Positions 53,446 through 61,532 are shown, counted from the first letter of the stretch. The stretch: 64,000 bases of DNA from Acetomicrobium hydrogeniformans (GCA_016841745.1 JAENYO010000002.1:124001-188000), one strand, 5' to 3'. The notes: generated by a model not told the origin, from the letters alone. Made by a program: numbers and translations.

Positions 53446-55185
53446 ATGAAGAACAGTTGCAGCAGGATCCCTTTTCGACATTCCATAGCTTTTATGTTTT
53501 TTACATTTGTGTTAGTCGCGTTTATTTCTTTTACGGGCACAGCAACAGTGGTTTATGCCCAAACCTTGACGGTTACCAGTACCAGTGATGATGTGTTGGA
53601 TACAGGTTCTTTGCGTTACGCTATCGAGAATGCTACAACTCAGGACGTAATAAGTTTTGACCTTGAATTTCCTGCAACCATAGTCTTGGGAGAAGAACTT
53701 AAAATATATCATGGTCTAGCCATCCAGGGTCCGGGTGCGGATATGCTTGCCATTAGTGGAAACCATACCTGCAGGGTTTTTTATATTGACACTGTTGAAT
53801 CGGTGGATATTTCGGACATTTCAATTGTGAGTGGGGATGCGACTGGTGATAATTATGTGCGAAAAACAGGTGGAGGAATACAGAACCTGTCGGATAATCT
53901 AACCGTATTTAATTGTCATTTCAGTGGGAACAATGCGGATAGCGGCGGAGGAATGTACAACAGAGACTCCAGCCCTACTGTGACCAACTGCATCTTCTCT
54001 TCGAACAGCGTAGATTATTATGGCGGCGGAATGTATAACTTTGAATCCAGTCCTACCGTTACCGCCTGCATCTTCTCTTCAAACATTGCAGCATTTCGTG
54101 GTGGTGGAATGTTCAATAATTCCTCCAGCCCCAAGGTTACGAACTGCACCTTCTCTTCGAACAGCGTAGATTTTTATGGCGGCGGAATGTACAACTGGTT
54201 GTCCAGCCCTACCGTTACCGCCTGCATCTTCTCTTCAAACATTGCAGTTCATGGTGGTGGAATGTTCAACGAAACTTCTAGCCCCAAGGTTACGAACTGC
54301 ACCTTCTCTTCGAACACCGCAGATTATATTGGCGGCGGAATGTCCAACTTCTTCTCCTCCAACCCCGAGGTGACCAATTGCACCTTCTCTTCAAACATTG
54401 CAGATGATGGTGGTGGAATGGGCAACTATAGTGATTCCGGCCCCACCGTGATCGACTGCACCTTCTCCTCGAACAGTGCAAGTATTGGTAGTGGCGGCGT
54501 AATGTGCAACATGGAGTTTTGCAGTCCCACCGTGACGAACTGCATATTCTGGGATGCCGACGACGAGATAGACAACGTGAACAGCAAACCCACCCTAAGC
54601 TACTGTGTCGTTCAGAACAATGATGTCGGTGAGGGCACGATCTCAAACAATATTACTTCAGCAGATCCAATGCTTCAACCCTTAGCAGACAACGGTGGAC
54701 CCACCTGGACATGTGCCTTGGGAGAAGACAGTTCAGCTATAGACGCAGGAACTGATAGTGGAGCACCATCTACCGATCAGCGCGGAGCACCTAGGCCTTA
54801 CAATGGAGGCAGTTTCGATATTGGAGCCTATGAATCAGGGCTTGAAGTCTATGTAATAACTGCCACGTGCTCAGATGGAGGTACTATTTCTCCTGTTGAA
54901 GCTCATGCCTTGGAAACTGATACTGAGGACGAGGTATTTTATCTGCTGCCTGAAGAAGGTTACGAGCTCGAGGCAGTTTTTGTGGATGATGAAGCCGTTT
55001 CCTACGATGAAGCCTGCAACACCTATACTTTTCAGGATGTAACCGGAAACCATGTAATAAGTGCAAATTTCCAACCCAGTATTGATGATGACGGTGGTAG
55101 TGGAGGGTGCGGTATCTCTTCATTGCCAACTATCGGGTTCCTCCTGCTCATGCCATTCATGTTTCTTTTCAGGAAGAGGAAGTAG
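53446..55185 (+). CDS. Beta-helix Synerg-CTERM surface protein, paralogue 4
   Basis: 579 aa, ATG with GGGAGG upstream. The signal peptide is nearly identical to paralogue 5 (CSRIPFRHSIAFMFF). About ten repeats show pairwise internal duplication (TVTACIFSSNIA and KVTNCTFSSNS alternate). A post-helix block, an InlB-type module (ATCSDGGTISPVEAHALE) as in paralogue 1, and the tail GGSGGCGISSLPTIGF, helix, FRKRK follow. N-terminus like paralogue 5 and C-terminus like paralogue 1, a mosaic. Confidence 0.92.
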   Translation: MKNSCSRIPFRHSIAFMFFTFVLVAFISFTGTATVVYAQTLTVTSTSDDVLDTGSLRYAIENATTQDVISFDLEFPATIVLGEELKIYHGLAIQGPGADMLAISGNHTCRVFYIDTVESVDISDISIVSGDATGDNYVRKTGGGIQNLSDNLTVFNCHFSGNNADSGGGMYNRDSSPTVTNCIFSSNSVDYYGGGMYNFESSPTVTACIFSSNIAAFRGGGMFNNSSSPKVTNCTFSSNSVDFYGGGMYNWLSSPTVTACIFSSNIAVHGGGMFNETSSPKVTNCTFSSNTADYIGGGMSNFFSSNPEVTNCTFSSNIADDGGGMGNYSDSGPTVIDCTFSSNSASIGSGGVMCNMEFCSPTVTNCIFWDADDEIDNVNSKPTLSYCVVQNNDVGEGTISNNITSADPMLQPLADNGGPTWTCALGEDSSAIDAGTDSGAPSTDQRGAPRPYNGGSFDIGAYESGLEVYVITATCSDGGTISPVEAHALETDTEDEVFYLLPEEGYELEAVFVDDEAVSYDEACNTYTFQDVTGNHVISANFQPSIDDDGGSGGCGISSLPTIGFLLLMPFMFLFRKRK

Positions 55186-55227
55186 CTAGTCCAACGTAGA
55201 TAAATAGATACACCAGATAGATGATCT

Positions 55228-55259
55228 AAGCCAAGTCCATTTACGGGCTTGGCCTTTTT
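55228..55259 (+). repeat. AAGCCAAG hairpin repeat, copy 5
   Basis: AAGCCAAG/CTTGGCCTTTTT around TCCATTTACGGG; immediately followed by integrase relic B. Confidence 0.85.
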
Positions 55260-55281
55260 CATGCCAGAAAGGAGGTCTACC

Positions 55282-55440
55282 ATGCCGACAGTGACAAGTG
55301 TTAAAATCGGGAGGACGCCTACCTATCTATTCCGCAAAGGGAGTATGGAGGTGGTGAAGGCTGTAATATCTTCGCATTGGCTGCCGTTTTCCCTGTAGGG
55401 AATGACTTACTTATTATGTTGTCCAGGAAAGGGCTTTATG
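55282..55440 (+). pseudogene. Integrase 5' relic joined to a Synerg-CTERM relic
   Basis: The first 21 codons copy the integrase fragment at 47846 (VTSVKIGRTPTYLFRKG), including its AAAGGAGGTCTACC leader. At GGGAGTATGGAGG the sequence switches. In another frame it then reads GGGEGCNIFALAAVFPVG and ends LLIMLSRKGL, a Synerg-CTERM tail. The direct junction shows a deletion or recombination that fused an integrase start to the end of a beta-helix gene. The resulting 38-aa ORF (stop at 55398) is probably meaningless. Confidence 0.7.
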
Positions 55441-55485
55441 AAGTGCCTTTGGATCTATTAGAATTAATTTGCCAGGATGTCCGAT

Positions 55486-56100
55486 TTATTGATAATTTTC
55501 CTGTTTCAGTTGAAGATCCTTTTTCATAAGGAGGCAGCCTCCGTCATGGGGCATCAATTCCTGGCGGTCAAGTCGTACTTTCTGTGCTACTTCAAAGTTG
55601 TTTTTTAAATAGAATCTGAGGGCTTTCTCATTATCAGCAAAAACCATCAGGGTTAATGTTGAAAAATTTTCTTTTCTGGCTTTTTCAATAGTCATATCAA
55701 GAAGCTTTTTCCCAAGTCCCATTCCTTGCAAGGATGTATTTACAGCAAATGAGTCTATAAACCAGCTGTTTTCAATCCTGGCATTAAAAAAATCATTCAA
55801 ACAGGCAAGGCGGTCTACCGGCAGCGTCGATCTGGAGCTCTCACTAAGGCCATGATAGCTTGATGGGTAACTGTAGGAAACTCCCACAACAATCCCGTCC
55901 TGATCGGCCACGATAGCAGAATTGTAATTATATGGATCATCCGCCGATTGAAGGTTTTTTTCTACAAACTCTGCTGGATCAAGGTCTTCGAAAAGATCTT
56001 GGTAAAGAAAATCGATAATGCCCCCAGATGCAAGGTCCATTAGTTTTGCTATTTCGCCACAGTCTTCATATCTGGCTTTTCTGTATGTTATATCCGTCAT
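55486..56100 (-). CDS. GNAT-family N-acetyltransferase
   Basis: 204 aa from ATG 56100 (AGGGTG upstream). GNAT motif A is visible as SWFIDSFAVNTSLQGMGLGK followed by KLLDMTIEKAR, and motif B as FADNEKALRFYLKNNFE. The N-terminal half has YRKARYEDCGEIAKLMDLAS, typical of the longer GNAT proteins. Substrate unknown. It is the only complete minus-strand gene in the 44-57 kb array. Confidence 0.82.
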   Translation of the reverse strand: MTDITYRKARYEDCGEIAKLMDLASGGIIDFLYQDLFEDLDPAEFVEKNLQSADDPYNYNSAIVADQDGIVVGVSYSYPSSYHGLSESSRSTLPVDRLACLNDFFNARIENSWFIDSFAVNTSLQGMGLGKKLLDMTIEKARKENFSTLTLMVFADNEKALRFYLKNNFEVAQKVRLDRQELMPHDGGCLLMKKDLQLKQENYQ

Positions 56101-56199
56101 TAATATCACCCTCAAGATGTTAAGTTGAATTTATACATGCTACTTAGAAGCTTATCAATATCCGAACGTTATTTGAAGTGTCCCGGAAAATTATTTCTA

Positions 56200-56450
56200 T
56201 CAATCATCAAAACCTGGATGTATAGATTGTTGAAGTTATCTAAAAGCGCCTTCGGCAGATTCATCACAGGCCGCAGCCCTTTCATAATTATCCTATATCA
56301 GCTATAATGTCCGGAAAGATAATTGTCAGTCTTTTCTAAATAGTATGCTTTTTCTGGTACATTTAATTGTGTGAGATGGAATTGTCCGGTAGAGAAGCTT
56401 ATGATCGGTGACATTTCAAATGAGATATAAAGAAACGATCTAATAACTTG
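56200..56450. repeat. Duplicated non-genic segment, copy 2
   Basis: Homologous in blocks to 46455-46660, with the shared end TTATGATCGGTGACATTTCA and the same residual frame (VEKLMIGDISNEI). It precedes the small secreted protein gene here and a methyltransferase at the other copy. Confidence 0.6.
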
Positions 56451-56568
56451 CTAGAACAATAAAATTACTTTGATAAATCATGGTTATTAGCATGGCACAT
56501 TTAATAATGCTGAGGATGCGGTTTTCAAAATATACTTTACATTATTCTTTAATCAAAAGGAGGAAACA

Positions 56569-56769
56569 ATGCGAAAAGTTATTATAATGATTGTTCTGGC
56601 AGCTTTTCTTATGGTTAGTTTTGGTAATGTGGTAATGGCTGCGGATGGACCTGCCCCAAATTCAGGAGATGGCATTTCTGATGGTAGCGGGATGGATAAG
56701 GGTGCTGATCGTGATGATAAGGGTGCTCCCAATTCAGGAGATGGTATTCCTGATGGTAGCGGCTGGTAA
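56569..56769 (+). CDS. Small secreted protein with Asp/Gly-rich tandem repeats
   Basis: 66 aa, ATG with AAAGGAGG upstream. A clear signal peptide (VIIMIVLAAFLMVSFGNVVMA) leaves a mature peptide of about 40 residues. It is made of two copies of APNSGDGIxDGSG separated by DKGADRDDKG. The acidic Asp/Gly loops resemble Ca2+-binding motifs, but no family was recognised. A GGGGTCTAC/GTAGACCCC hairpin at 56900-56927 lies downstream. It might be a released peptide, a toxin or a surface-layer component. Confidence 0.75.
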   Translation: MRKVIIMIVLAAFLMVSFGNVVMAADGPAPNSGDGISDGSGMDKGADRDDKGAPNSGDGIPDGSGW

Positions 56770-56899
56770 ATAGAAAGTTTTTACAATATAGAAAATTCCT
56801 ATAAATAGATTGAAGGTCGCATCCCAGCTGTTAAATATACTAAATTACCTGTTATATCTATTTGTAATTATTAATCTGATAAAAAATGCTCGGAGAAAA

Positions 56900-56927
56900 G
56901 GGGTCTACGATTTCAATAGTAGACCCC
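56900..56927 (+). terminator. Hairpin downstream of the small secreted protein
   Basis: Perfect 9-bp arms GGGGTCTAC/GTAGACCCC with a 10-nt loop; no T-run, so terminator function is tentative. Confidence 0.5.
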
Positions 56928-57050
56928 AAATGTTGTGAAAGATATCTTCCAGGGGGCGGCAGTCGAGACAGATGTTTTCCTCTTTGCTAAGAGGAGTGAT
57001 AAAATTATTAAAGTTATTTGTTTCACTATCTTAGGAAGGGGGTTACATTT

Positions 57051-57539
57051 ATGTCGTGTGAGGTGGCCTCGGTCTGCGGACTGCTATGCGAAACCTGCAC
57101 CGTGTTCATAGCCACAAAGGAGGACCCCGAGAGGCTCAAGAAACTATCAGGCCTCCTTGGGATCCCTGAGGATGAGATCCGCTGTTTCGGCTGCCGCTCG
57201 GGAAAGAAGTTCGGCCCCTGCGCTGACTGCTTTTTCGCCCCCTGCGCCGAAGGAAAGGGCATCTCCTTTTGCAGCGAGTGCGACTCTTTCCCTTGCAAGG
57301 AGCTCATAGAGTTTCAGGCTGCCAAGCTCCATAGGCTTGACCTCTGGGAAGACCTCGAGCTGGCAAAAAAACTTGAAATAGAGGAATGGATCAAGGAAGT
57401 GCGCCAGAAATACACCTGCAGCAATTGCGGGACGATCAACTCGGCTTATGATGCCTCCTGCCGTAAATGCGGAAATATTCCCAGCTGCGACTTCATCAAG
57501 CGGCACGGGGAAACCATCAAAAAATTCTTTACCAAATAG
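57051..57539 (+). CDS. DUF3795-type cysteine-rich protein
   Basis: 162 aa from ATG 57051 (GGAAGGGGG upstream). The N-terminal CGLLCETCTVFIA and the central CFGCRSGKKFGPCADC/FCSECDSFPC clusters fit DUF3795. A C-terminal zinc-ribbon-like CSNCGTINSAYDASCRKCG has been added. It probably binds zinc or an Fe-S cluster. It is more GC-rich than neighbours, suggesting transfer. Function of the family is unknown. Confidence 0.75.
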   Translation: MSCEVASVCGLLCETCTVFIATKEDPERLKKLSGLLGIPEDEIRCFGCRSGKKFGPCADCFFAPCAEGKGISFCSECDSFPCKELIEFQAAKLHRLDLWEDLELAKKLEIEEWIKEVRQKYTCSNCGTINSAYDASCRKCGNIPSCDFIKRHGETIKKFFTK

Positions 57540-57643
57540 CAGGAGTGCGAGGGTTCCAGGTGTCAAATTGGAATTTTAGGTATCTGCAGTCTACCCCTGA
57601 TGACTAGCCTGCCGAAAGTACTGGTCTGGCACCTTTAGGTTCC

Positions 57644-58070
57644 TCAGGGAACGATCCTGTACTCCGTTATGACTTCTACATTAACCTTGATCATTTGCCA
57701 TACAGGACAGACTGATTTCTCAGCAAGCAGGATCGCCTTTTGGATATCGGAGTCCGATGTATCTTTTGAACTCACTACGAACTCAACAAAGATCTTTTCA
57801 AACTTTATAGGCAGCTGATCGCGCCTTAGGCTTTTCACATTCACTTTCAAACCGGATATCTCTTTCCCCATACTTCTCAATAAATACAGGATCGTCGTAC
57901 CATTGCATCCGGAAAAGCTCATAAGCAGCAATTCAAGCCCATTGTAGCCATCTCCATCACCGAGCGGAGGCCTAAAATCGAAAACGGTCGGGATTGGAGG
58001 GTGAAATTCCTGTAAACTGAACCTTCTCATTCGTTAGATCAATCGTGACTTGTTCATACTGGTCTGCCAT
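57644..58070 (-). pseudogene. Frameshifted OsmC-family protein
   Basis: The true start is ATG 58070 (AAGGAAG upstream), giving MADQYEQVTIDLTNEKVQFT then GISPSNPDR. In that frame TAG comes shortly after. The rest of the OsmC domain continues in the next frame: FDFRPPLGDGDGYNGLELLL, MSFSGCNGTT (first redox Cys) and AEKSVCPVWQMI (second Cys). One indel near 57984 therefore splits the gene. The 128-aa ORF in the track begins with out-of-frame residues. Intact members reduce organic peroxides. Confidence 0.8.
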
Positions 58071-58110
58071 GAGAAACTTCCTTAGAGAATTTATCAATTC
58101 ATCAGTTTAT

Positions 58111-58144
58111 AAAGGCCAAGTCCATTTCCGGGTTTGGCCTTTTT
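58111..58144 (+). repeat. AAGCCAAG hairpin repeat, copy 6
   Basis: AAAGGCCAAG/TTTGGCCTTT around TCCATTTCCGGG with a T-run. Here it follows no beta-helix gene, only the decayed OsmC gene, so a paralogue was probably lost. Confidence 0.8.
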
Positions 58145-58261
58145 CCTGGTCTTGACAAAGTTCTATAAAACGATCTGACTAGTATCCAAATCCTGTCAGG
58201 AAACATATTCTTCGAGAATGTGTTGCGGAAAGACTGTTACCTGTTCATTTCGTGAATTAAC

Positions 58262-58289
58262 TTGACCAATAGACCCATAGTGCTAACAT
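58262..58289 (+). promoter_or_regulatory. Promoter of beta-helix paralogue 5
   Basis: TTGACC - 16 nt - TAACAT, with the CATAGTG block before the -10 as in paralogue 4. Confidence 0.72.
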
Positions 58290-58410
58290 GAAAAAGTCTT
58301 TAACCATTAACCTTACATATTTCTATGATCTTTCTTATTTTTCTCAAGATCGTCTGTTCCTATTTAGTCTTTTTTTCGTAACCTACTTCACATTTTGGGA
58401 GGTTCTTTAT

Positions 58411-59676
58411 ATGAAGAGTAGTTGCAGCAGGATTCCTTTTCGACATTCCATAGCTTTTATGTTTTTTGCATTTGTGTTAGTCGCATTTATTTCTTTTACC
58501 GGTACAGCGACAGCGGTTTATGCAGATACCTTTATGGTTACTTCAACCAGTGACGATGTTTCGAACCCCGATTGTTTGCGTTACGCTATCGAAAATGCCA
58601 CAAGCCAGGATGTCATAACCTTTGACCTTGAATATCCGGCAATCATTACATTGGATGAACAGCTCAGCATCGATCAGGGGCTCACTATCCAGGGACCTGG
58701 AGCTGAGAACCTTGCTGTAAGTGGAGGCGGGGAGTGCAGGGTGTTTTATGTTGAGGACACCGCTGAGTCCGTGGACATATCAGGTCTTTCTATTGTGAGC
58801 GGGGATGCAGGCTCAGAGAATGGCGGAGGCGGCATCTGCAACCTGTCGGATAATCTTACTATAACCACTTGCACCTTCTCCTCTAACAGCGCAGGTGCAG
58901 GTGGTGGAATGTTCAACTATGAATCCGACTCCACAGTGACGAACTGCACATTTTCATCTAATAACAGCGCAGGTCCAGGTGGCGGAATGTGCAACTCAGG
59001 TTCCGACCCCACTGTGACGAACTGCACATTTTCATCTAATAACAGCACAGATGTAGGTGGTGGAATGTATAACGACGGATCCAGCCCCACTGTGACCAAC
59101 TGTACTTTCAGTGATAATAGCGCAGTATTTGGTGGCGGAGGGATGTATAACATGTTTTCGTCTAGTCCTAAAGTGACGAACTGCACCTTTTCCTCGAACA
59201 ACGTGGGTTGGCAAGGTGGCGGGATGTACAACGAAGAGTCCAGTCCAGAAGTGACCAACTGCATATTCTGGAACAATACTGGTGGAGAGATCGACAACTC
59301 CGAGACAATGTCAGGTTCCCCTACCCTGCGCTATTGTGTAGTCCAGAGCAATGATGTCGGTGGGGGTTCCAATTTAGACAATATCATCACAGCAGATCCC
59401 ATGCTTGAACCCCTGGCGGATAATGGGGGGCCAACATGGACCTGTGCCTTGGGAGAAGGCAGTTCTGCCATAGATGAGGGGACTGACTCAGGCAGTATTC
59501 CTAATGCTGACCAGAGAGGAATAGAAAGGCCCCAGGGTGCCGGTTATGACATTGGCGCCTTTGAAGTGGAACCATCTTCATCTGGCAGCAGTAGTGGTTG
59601 CAGCATCTCTGCATTGCCTGCTATCGGTTTTTTCCTGCTCACGCCGCTTATGTTCCTGTCAAGAAGAGGGAAGTAA
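58411..59676 (+). CDS. Beta-helix Synerg-CTERM surface protein, paralogue 5
   Basis: 421 aa from ATG 58411 (GGGAGG upstream); the track's 58288 start lies in the leader shared with paralogues 2 and 4. Signal peptide, cap (CLRYAIENATSQDVITFDLE), about six beta-helix repeats, the post-helix block and the tail SGSSSGCSISALPAIGF, helix, SRRGK. The N-terminus matches paralogue 4 and the post-helix block is identical in DNA to paralogue 2 over 192 bp. Confidence 0.92.
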   Translation: MKSSCSRIPFRHSIAFMFFAFVLVAFISFTGTATAVYADTFMVTSTSDDVSNPDCLRYAIENATSQDVITFDLEYPAIITLDEQLSIDQGLTIQGPGAENLAVSGGGECRVFYVEDTAESVDISGLSIVSGDAGSENGGGGICNLSDNLTITTCTFSSNSAGAGGGMFNYESDSTVTNCTFSSNNSAGPGGGMCNSGSDPTVTNCTFSSNNSTDVGGGMYNDGSSPTVTNCTFSDNSAVFGGGGMYNMFSSSPKVTNCTFSSNNVGWQGGGMYNEESSPEVTNCIFWNNTGGEIDNSETMSGSPTLRYCVVQSNDVGGGSNLDNIITADPMLEPLADNGGPTWTCALGEGSSAIDEGTDSGSIPNADQRGIERPQGAGYDIGAFEVEPSSSGSSSGCSISALPAIGFFLLTPLMFLSRRGK

Positions 59677-59716
59677 CAGTCCAGCTTAGATATAGATAGA
59701 TTAAAGATAGAGTAGC

Positions 59717-59750
59717 AAAAGCCAAGTCCATTTCCGGGCTTGGCTTTTTT
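59717..59750 (+). repeat. AAGCCAAG hairpin repeat, copy 7
   Basis: AAAAGCCAAG/CTTGGCTTTT around TCCATTTCCGGG with T6; terminator of paralogue 5, followed by integrase relic C. Confidence 0.88.
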
Positions 59751-59772
59751 CATTCCCAGAAAGGACGCTGCC

Positions 59773-59880
59773 ATCCCCACAGTCACAAGTATTAAAATCG
59801 GAAGGACATCTTCCTTTCTATTTTGCACAGGCAAGACATATTACTTCCGTATTGCCATACCCAATAGATGTTCGGAAAAT
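59773..59880 (+). pseudogene. Integrase 5' relic C
   Basis: Reads PTVTSIKIGRTSSFLFCTGK then TYYFRIAIPNR, a diverged copy of the integrase N-terminus at 47846. The start codon is changed from ATG to ATC and the frame breaks after about 35 codons. It is the most decayed of the three copies. Confidence 0.7.
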
Positions 59881-59890
59881 GTTCTGAAAT

Positions 59891-60249
59891 GAACTCCACG
59901 TATCGAGAAGTGTACTCTAAGCCGGAATTTCCAGAAGGTAGTAAGTCGGCATGTATGGTCTGATTACACGGACAAGGCCGAAGAGGTCCGGCTTACCCCC
60001 CGGGGGAAAAGTACATATGCACAACGTTCTCAGACCATAGAACGGGTATTTGCGTATGCCAGGGAAAGGCATGGTCTGAGATATCCCATGGTGAGAGGCA
60101 GGACCAGAATGAAAATGGAGATCTTGCTTACCTTTACATGTATGAATCTGAAGAAACTGGCTAAGTGTAAGGTCAAAGATCCAGGGTTTAGGGAGTTTAG
60201 CTCCTATGGTTCTTCAATTTCTACTCATTTTGTTCCAGCCAGGATTTAG
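59891..60249 (+). pseudogene. IS1182-family transposase, C-terminal remnant
   Basis: An open frame without start reads RHVWSDYTDKAEEVRLTPRG, then RSQTIERVFAYARERHGLRY and LLTFTCMNLKKLAKCK, ending at TAG 60247. This is the C-terminal DDE region of IS1182-type transposases, including the YREK-like Glu segment TIERVFAYARERHG. The N-terminal two thirds and inverted repeats are missing. It abuts integrase relic C and marks the end of the accessory array. Confidence 0.85.
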
Positions 60250-60257
60250 AAAAATAT

Positions 60258-60293
60258 AAAAGTCCCTTGGAAAAGTATCTCCAAGGGACTTTG
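60258..60293. terminator. Hairpin between the IS relic and the methyltransferase gene
   Basis: AAAGTCCCTTGG pairs with CCAAGGGACTTT around 10 nt. On the minus strand it lies just after the methyltransferase stop and runs into an A/T tract, fitting a terminator. Confidence 0.7.
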
Positions 60294-60327
60294 TCTGCAA
60301 TCTGGACTCCCTGAAAGGAGTGCATAA

Positions 60328-60897
60328 TTATTTTTGTCTTTCAAAGATCATTAATCTTCCCCTCTGTTCTGAGAAGGAAAAGCCCATTCTGTTAAACAGG
60401 TTTAAAGTGTTTTCTGATTTTCCATGGCCTTTTTCAAATGCAACGGTTCCTGCCGGTCTTATGATCCTTTTCATTTCCAGTATAAGATCTTCAAGTCCTC
60501 CCGATATGTGTCCCAAGCCAAAGAGAAAGGCCAGATCCATGCTTTCCTTTGGAAATGCAGTCTCTGAAGCATTACCCTCAATGGCAGTGATATTGGATAA
60601 CCCAGCCTTTTCAGCTTTTTTTCCTACCCTTTCAATAAATCCCGGGTGAAGGTCCATGGCATATATCTGTCCCGTCTTTCCCACTATCTTCGCAGCCGGG
60701 ATAGTGTAAAATCCTGGTCCGCACCCCACTTCGATAACTTTTTGCCTTTCCTTCAAACCTGCTGCTCTCAATTTTGAAAAGGGGTCTTTCAACAGCTTCA
60801 GTAGCGGATTGTCATGTATAAGTGTTATTGTCCAGTAAGCAAGCATTGATCTGTGTTCAATTTTCTTTCCCATTGTTTTGCTTCTTGTGCAATTCAT
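60328..60897 (-). CDS. SAM-dependent methyltransferase
   Basis: 189 aa. Class I motifs: VIEVGCGPGFYTIPAAKIVG (motif I), IYAMDLHPGFIE (acidic loop) and AFLFGLGHISGGLED further on. Its ATG overlaps the TGA of the upstream TetR-type gene, so the two form one operon. Substrate unknown; the family includes small-molecule and arsenite-type methylases but no specific signature is visible. Confidence 0.82.
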   Translation of the reverse strand: MNCTRSKTMGKKIEHRSMLAYWTITLIHDNPLLKLLKDPFSKLRAAGLKERQKVIEVGCGPGFYTIPAAKIVGKTGQIYAMDLHPGFIERVGKKAEKAGLSNITAIEGNASETAFPKESMDLAFLFGLGHISGGLEDLILEMKRIIRPAGTVAFEKGHGKSENTLNLFNRMGFSFSEQRGRLMIFERQK

Positions 60898-61532
60898 TTT
60901 GCAGTCCTTTCTTTCCCGTTTTCATTTGATCCGGTAATACCTTTCCATCCCCATGTTCTGAAGAGGGCCCACTCTTGCGCAAATTGTTCAAGTTCTTTCT
61001 CCGATACAGGGTGTAAGGATGCTTCCCGAATAGTGCTAACGTAAAATGAGGCCATGTTATGTATGAAGAAATCAGAAACAGGTTGATTTAGTAACTTTGA
61101 TTTTCTGAGTACCCCAATGATTTTTTTCATCAATATTTCATACTGGTCCACCAGCCTGTCGAAATAGCTTTCCAGGGAGGACCCCCCCGCACAGGCAAAA
61201 AGCAGTCTAAATTCGTCCCTGTGGTTACCAATAAACTTCATGTGAGTTCCGTATTCTGTTTTTCTCTGTTCAATTCCCCAGGTTTTTGCAAGTTCAACCG
61301 GGTCTGTTTCTTCCACTGTTTTTTTCTTTTTTACAAAGTAACTTGTAACAGGTTCAACAAGGTGTATAAAAAGGTTTTCCTTATTCCTGAAATAGCAGTA
61401 GATTGTAGGTGCAGATATTCCTGCACCCTCAGCAATACTTTTCATAGATGTTTTTTGAAATCCGCTTTCGAGGAATTTTGCCTTTGCCACCTGAATTATC
61501 TTTTCTCTGATCTCTTCCTTTAGCACCTGCAT
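60894..61532 (-). CDS. TetR/AcrR-family regulator
   Basis: 212 aa, ATG with AGGCAGGTG upstream. The HTH is KTSMKSIAEGAGISAPTIYC followed by YFRNKENLF. It is divergent from the MATE pump gene, with two strong palindromes in the 176-bp gap, and precedes a methyltransferase. It may regulate both directions; the MarR protein at the other end of the MATE operon is the alternative owner of the sites. Confidence 0.88.
   Translation of the reverse strand: MQVLKEEIREKIIQVAKAKFLESGFQKTSMKSIAEGAGISAPTIYCYFRNKENLFIHLVEPVTSYFVKKKKTVEETDPVELAKTWGIEQRKTEYGTHMKFIGNHRDEFRLLFACAGGSSLESYFDRLVDQYEILMKKIIGVLRKSKLLNQPVSDFFIHNMASFYVSTIREASLHPVSEKELEQFAQEWALFRTWGWKGITGSNENGKERTAK

Noticed and set aside
46385-59750. 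Integron-like attC sites
   Set aside because: The hairpins lack the attC core (RYYYAAC/GTTRRRY), no integron integrase catalytic domain is present, and the T-runs fit terminators.
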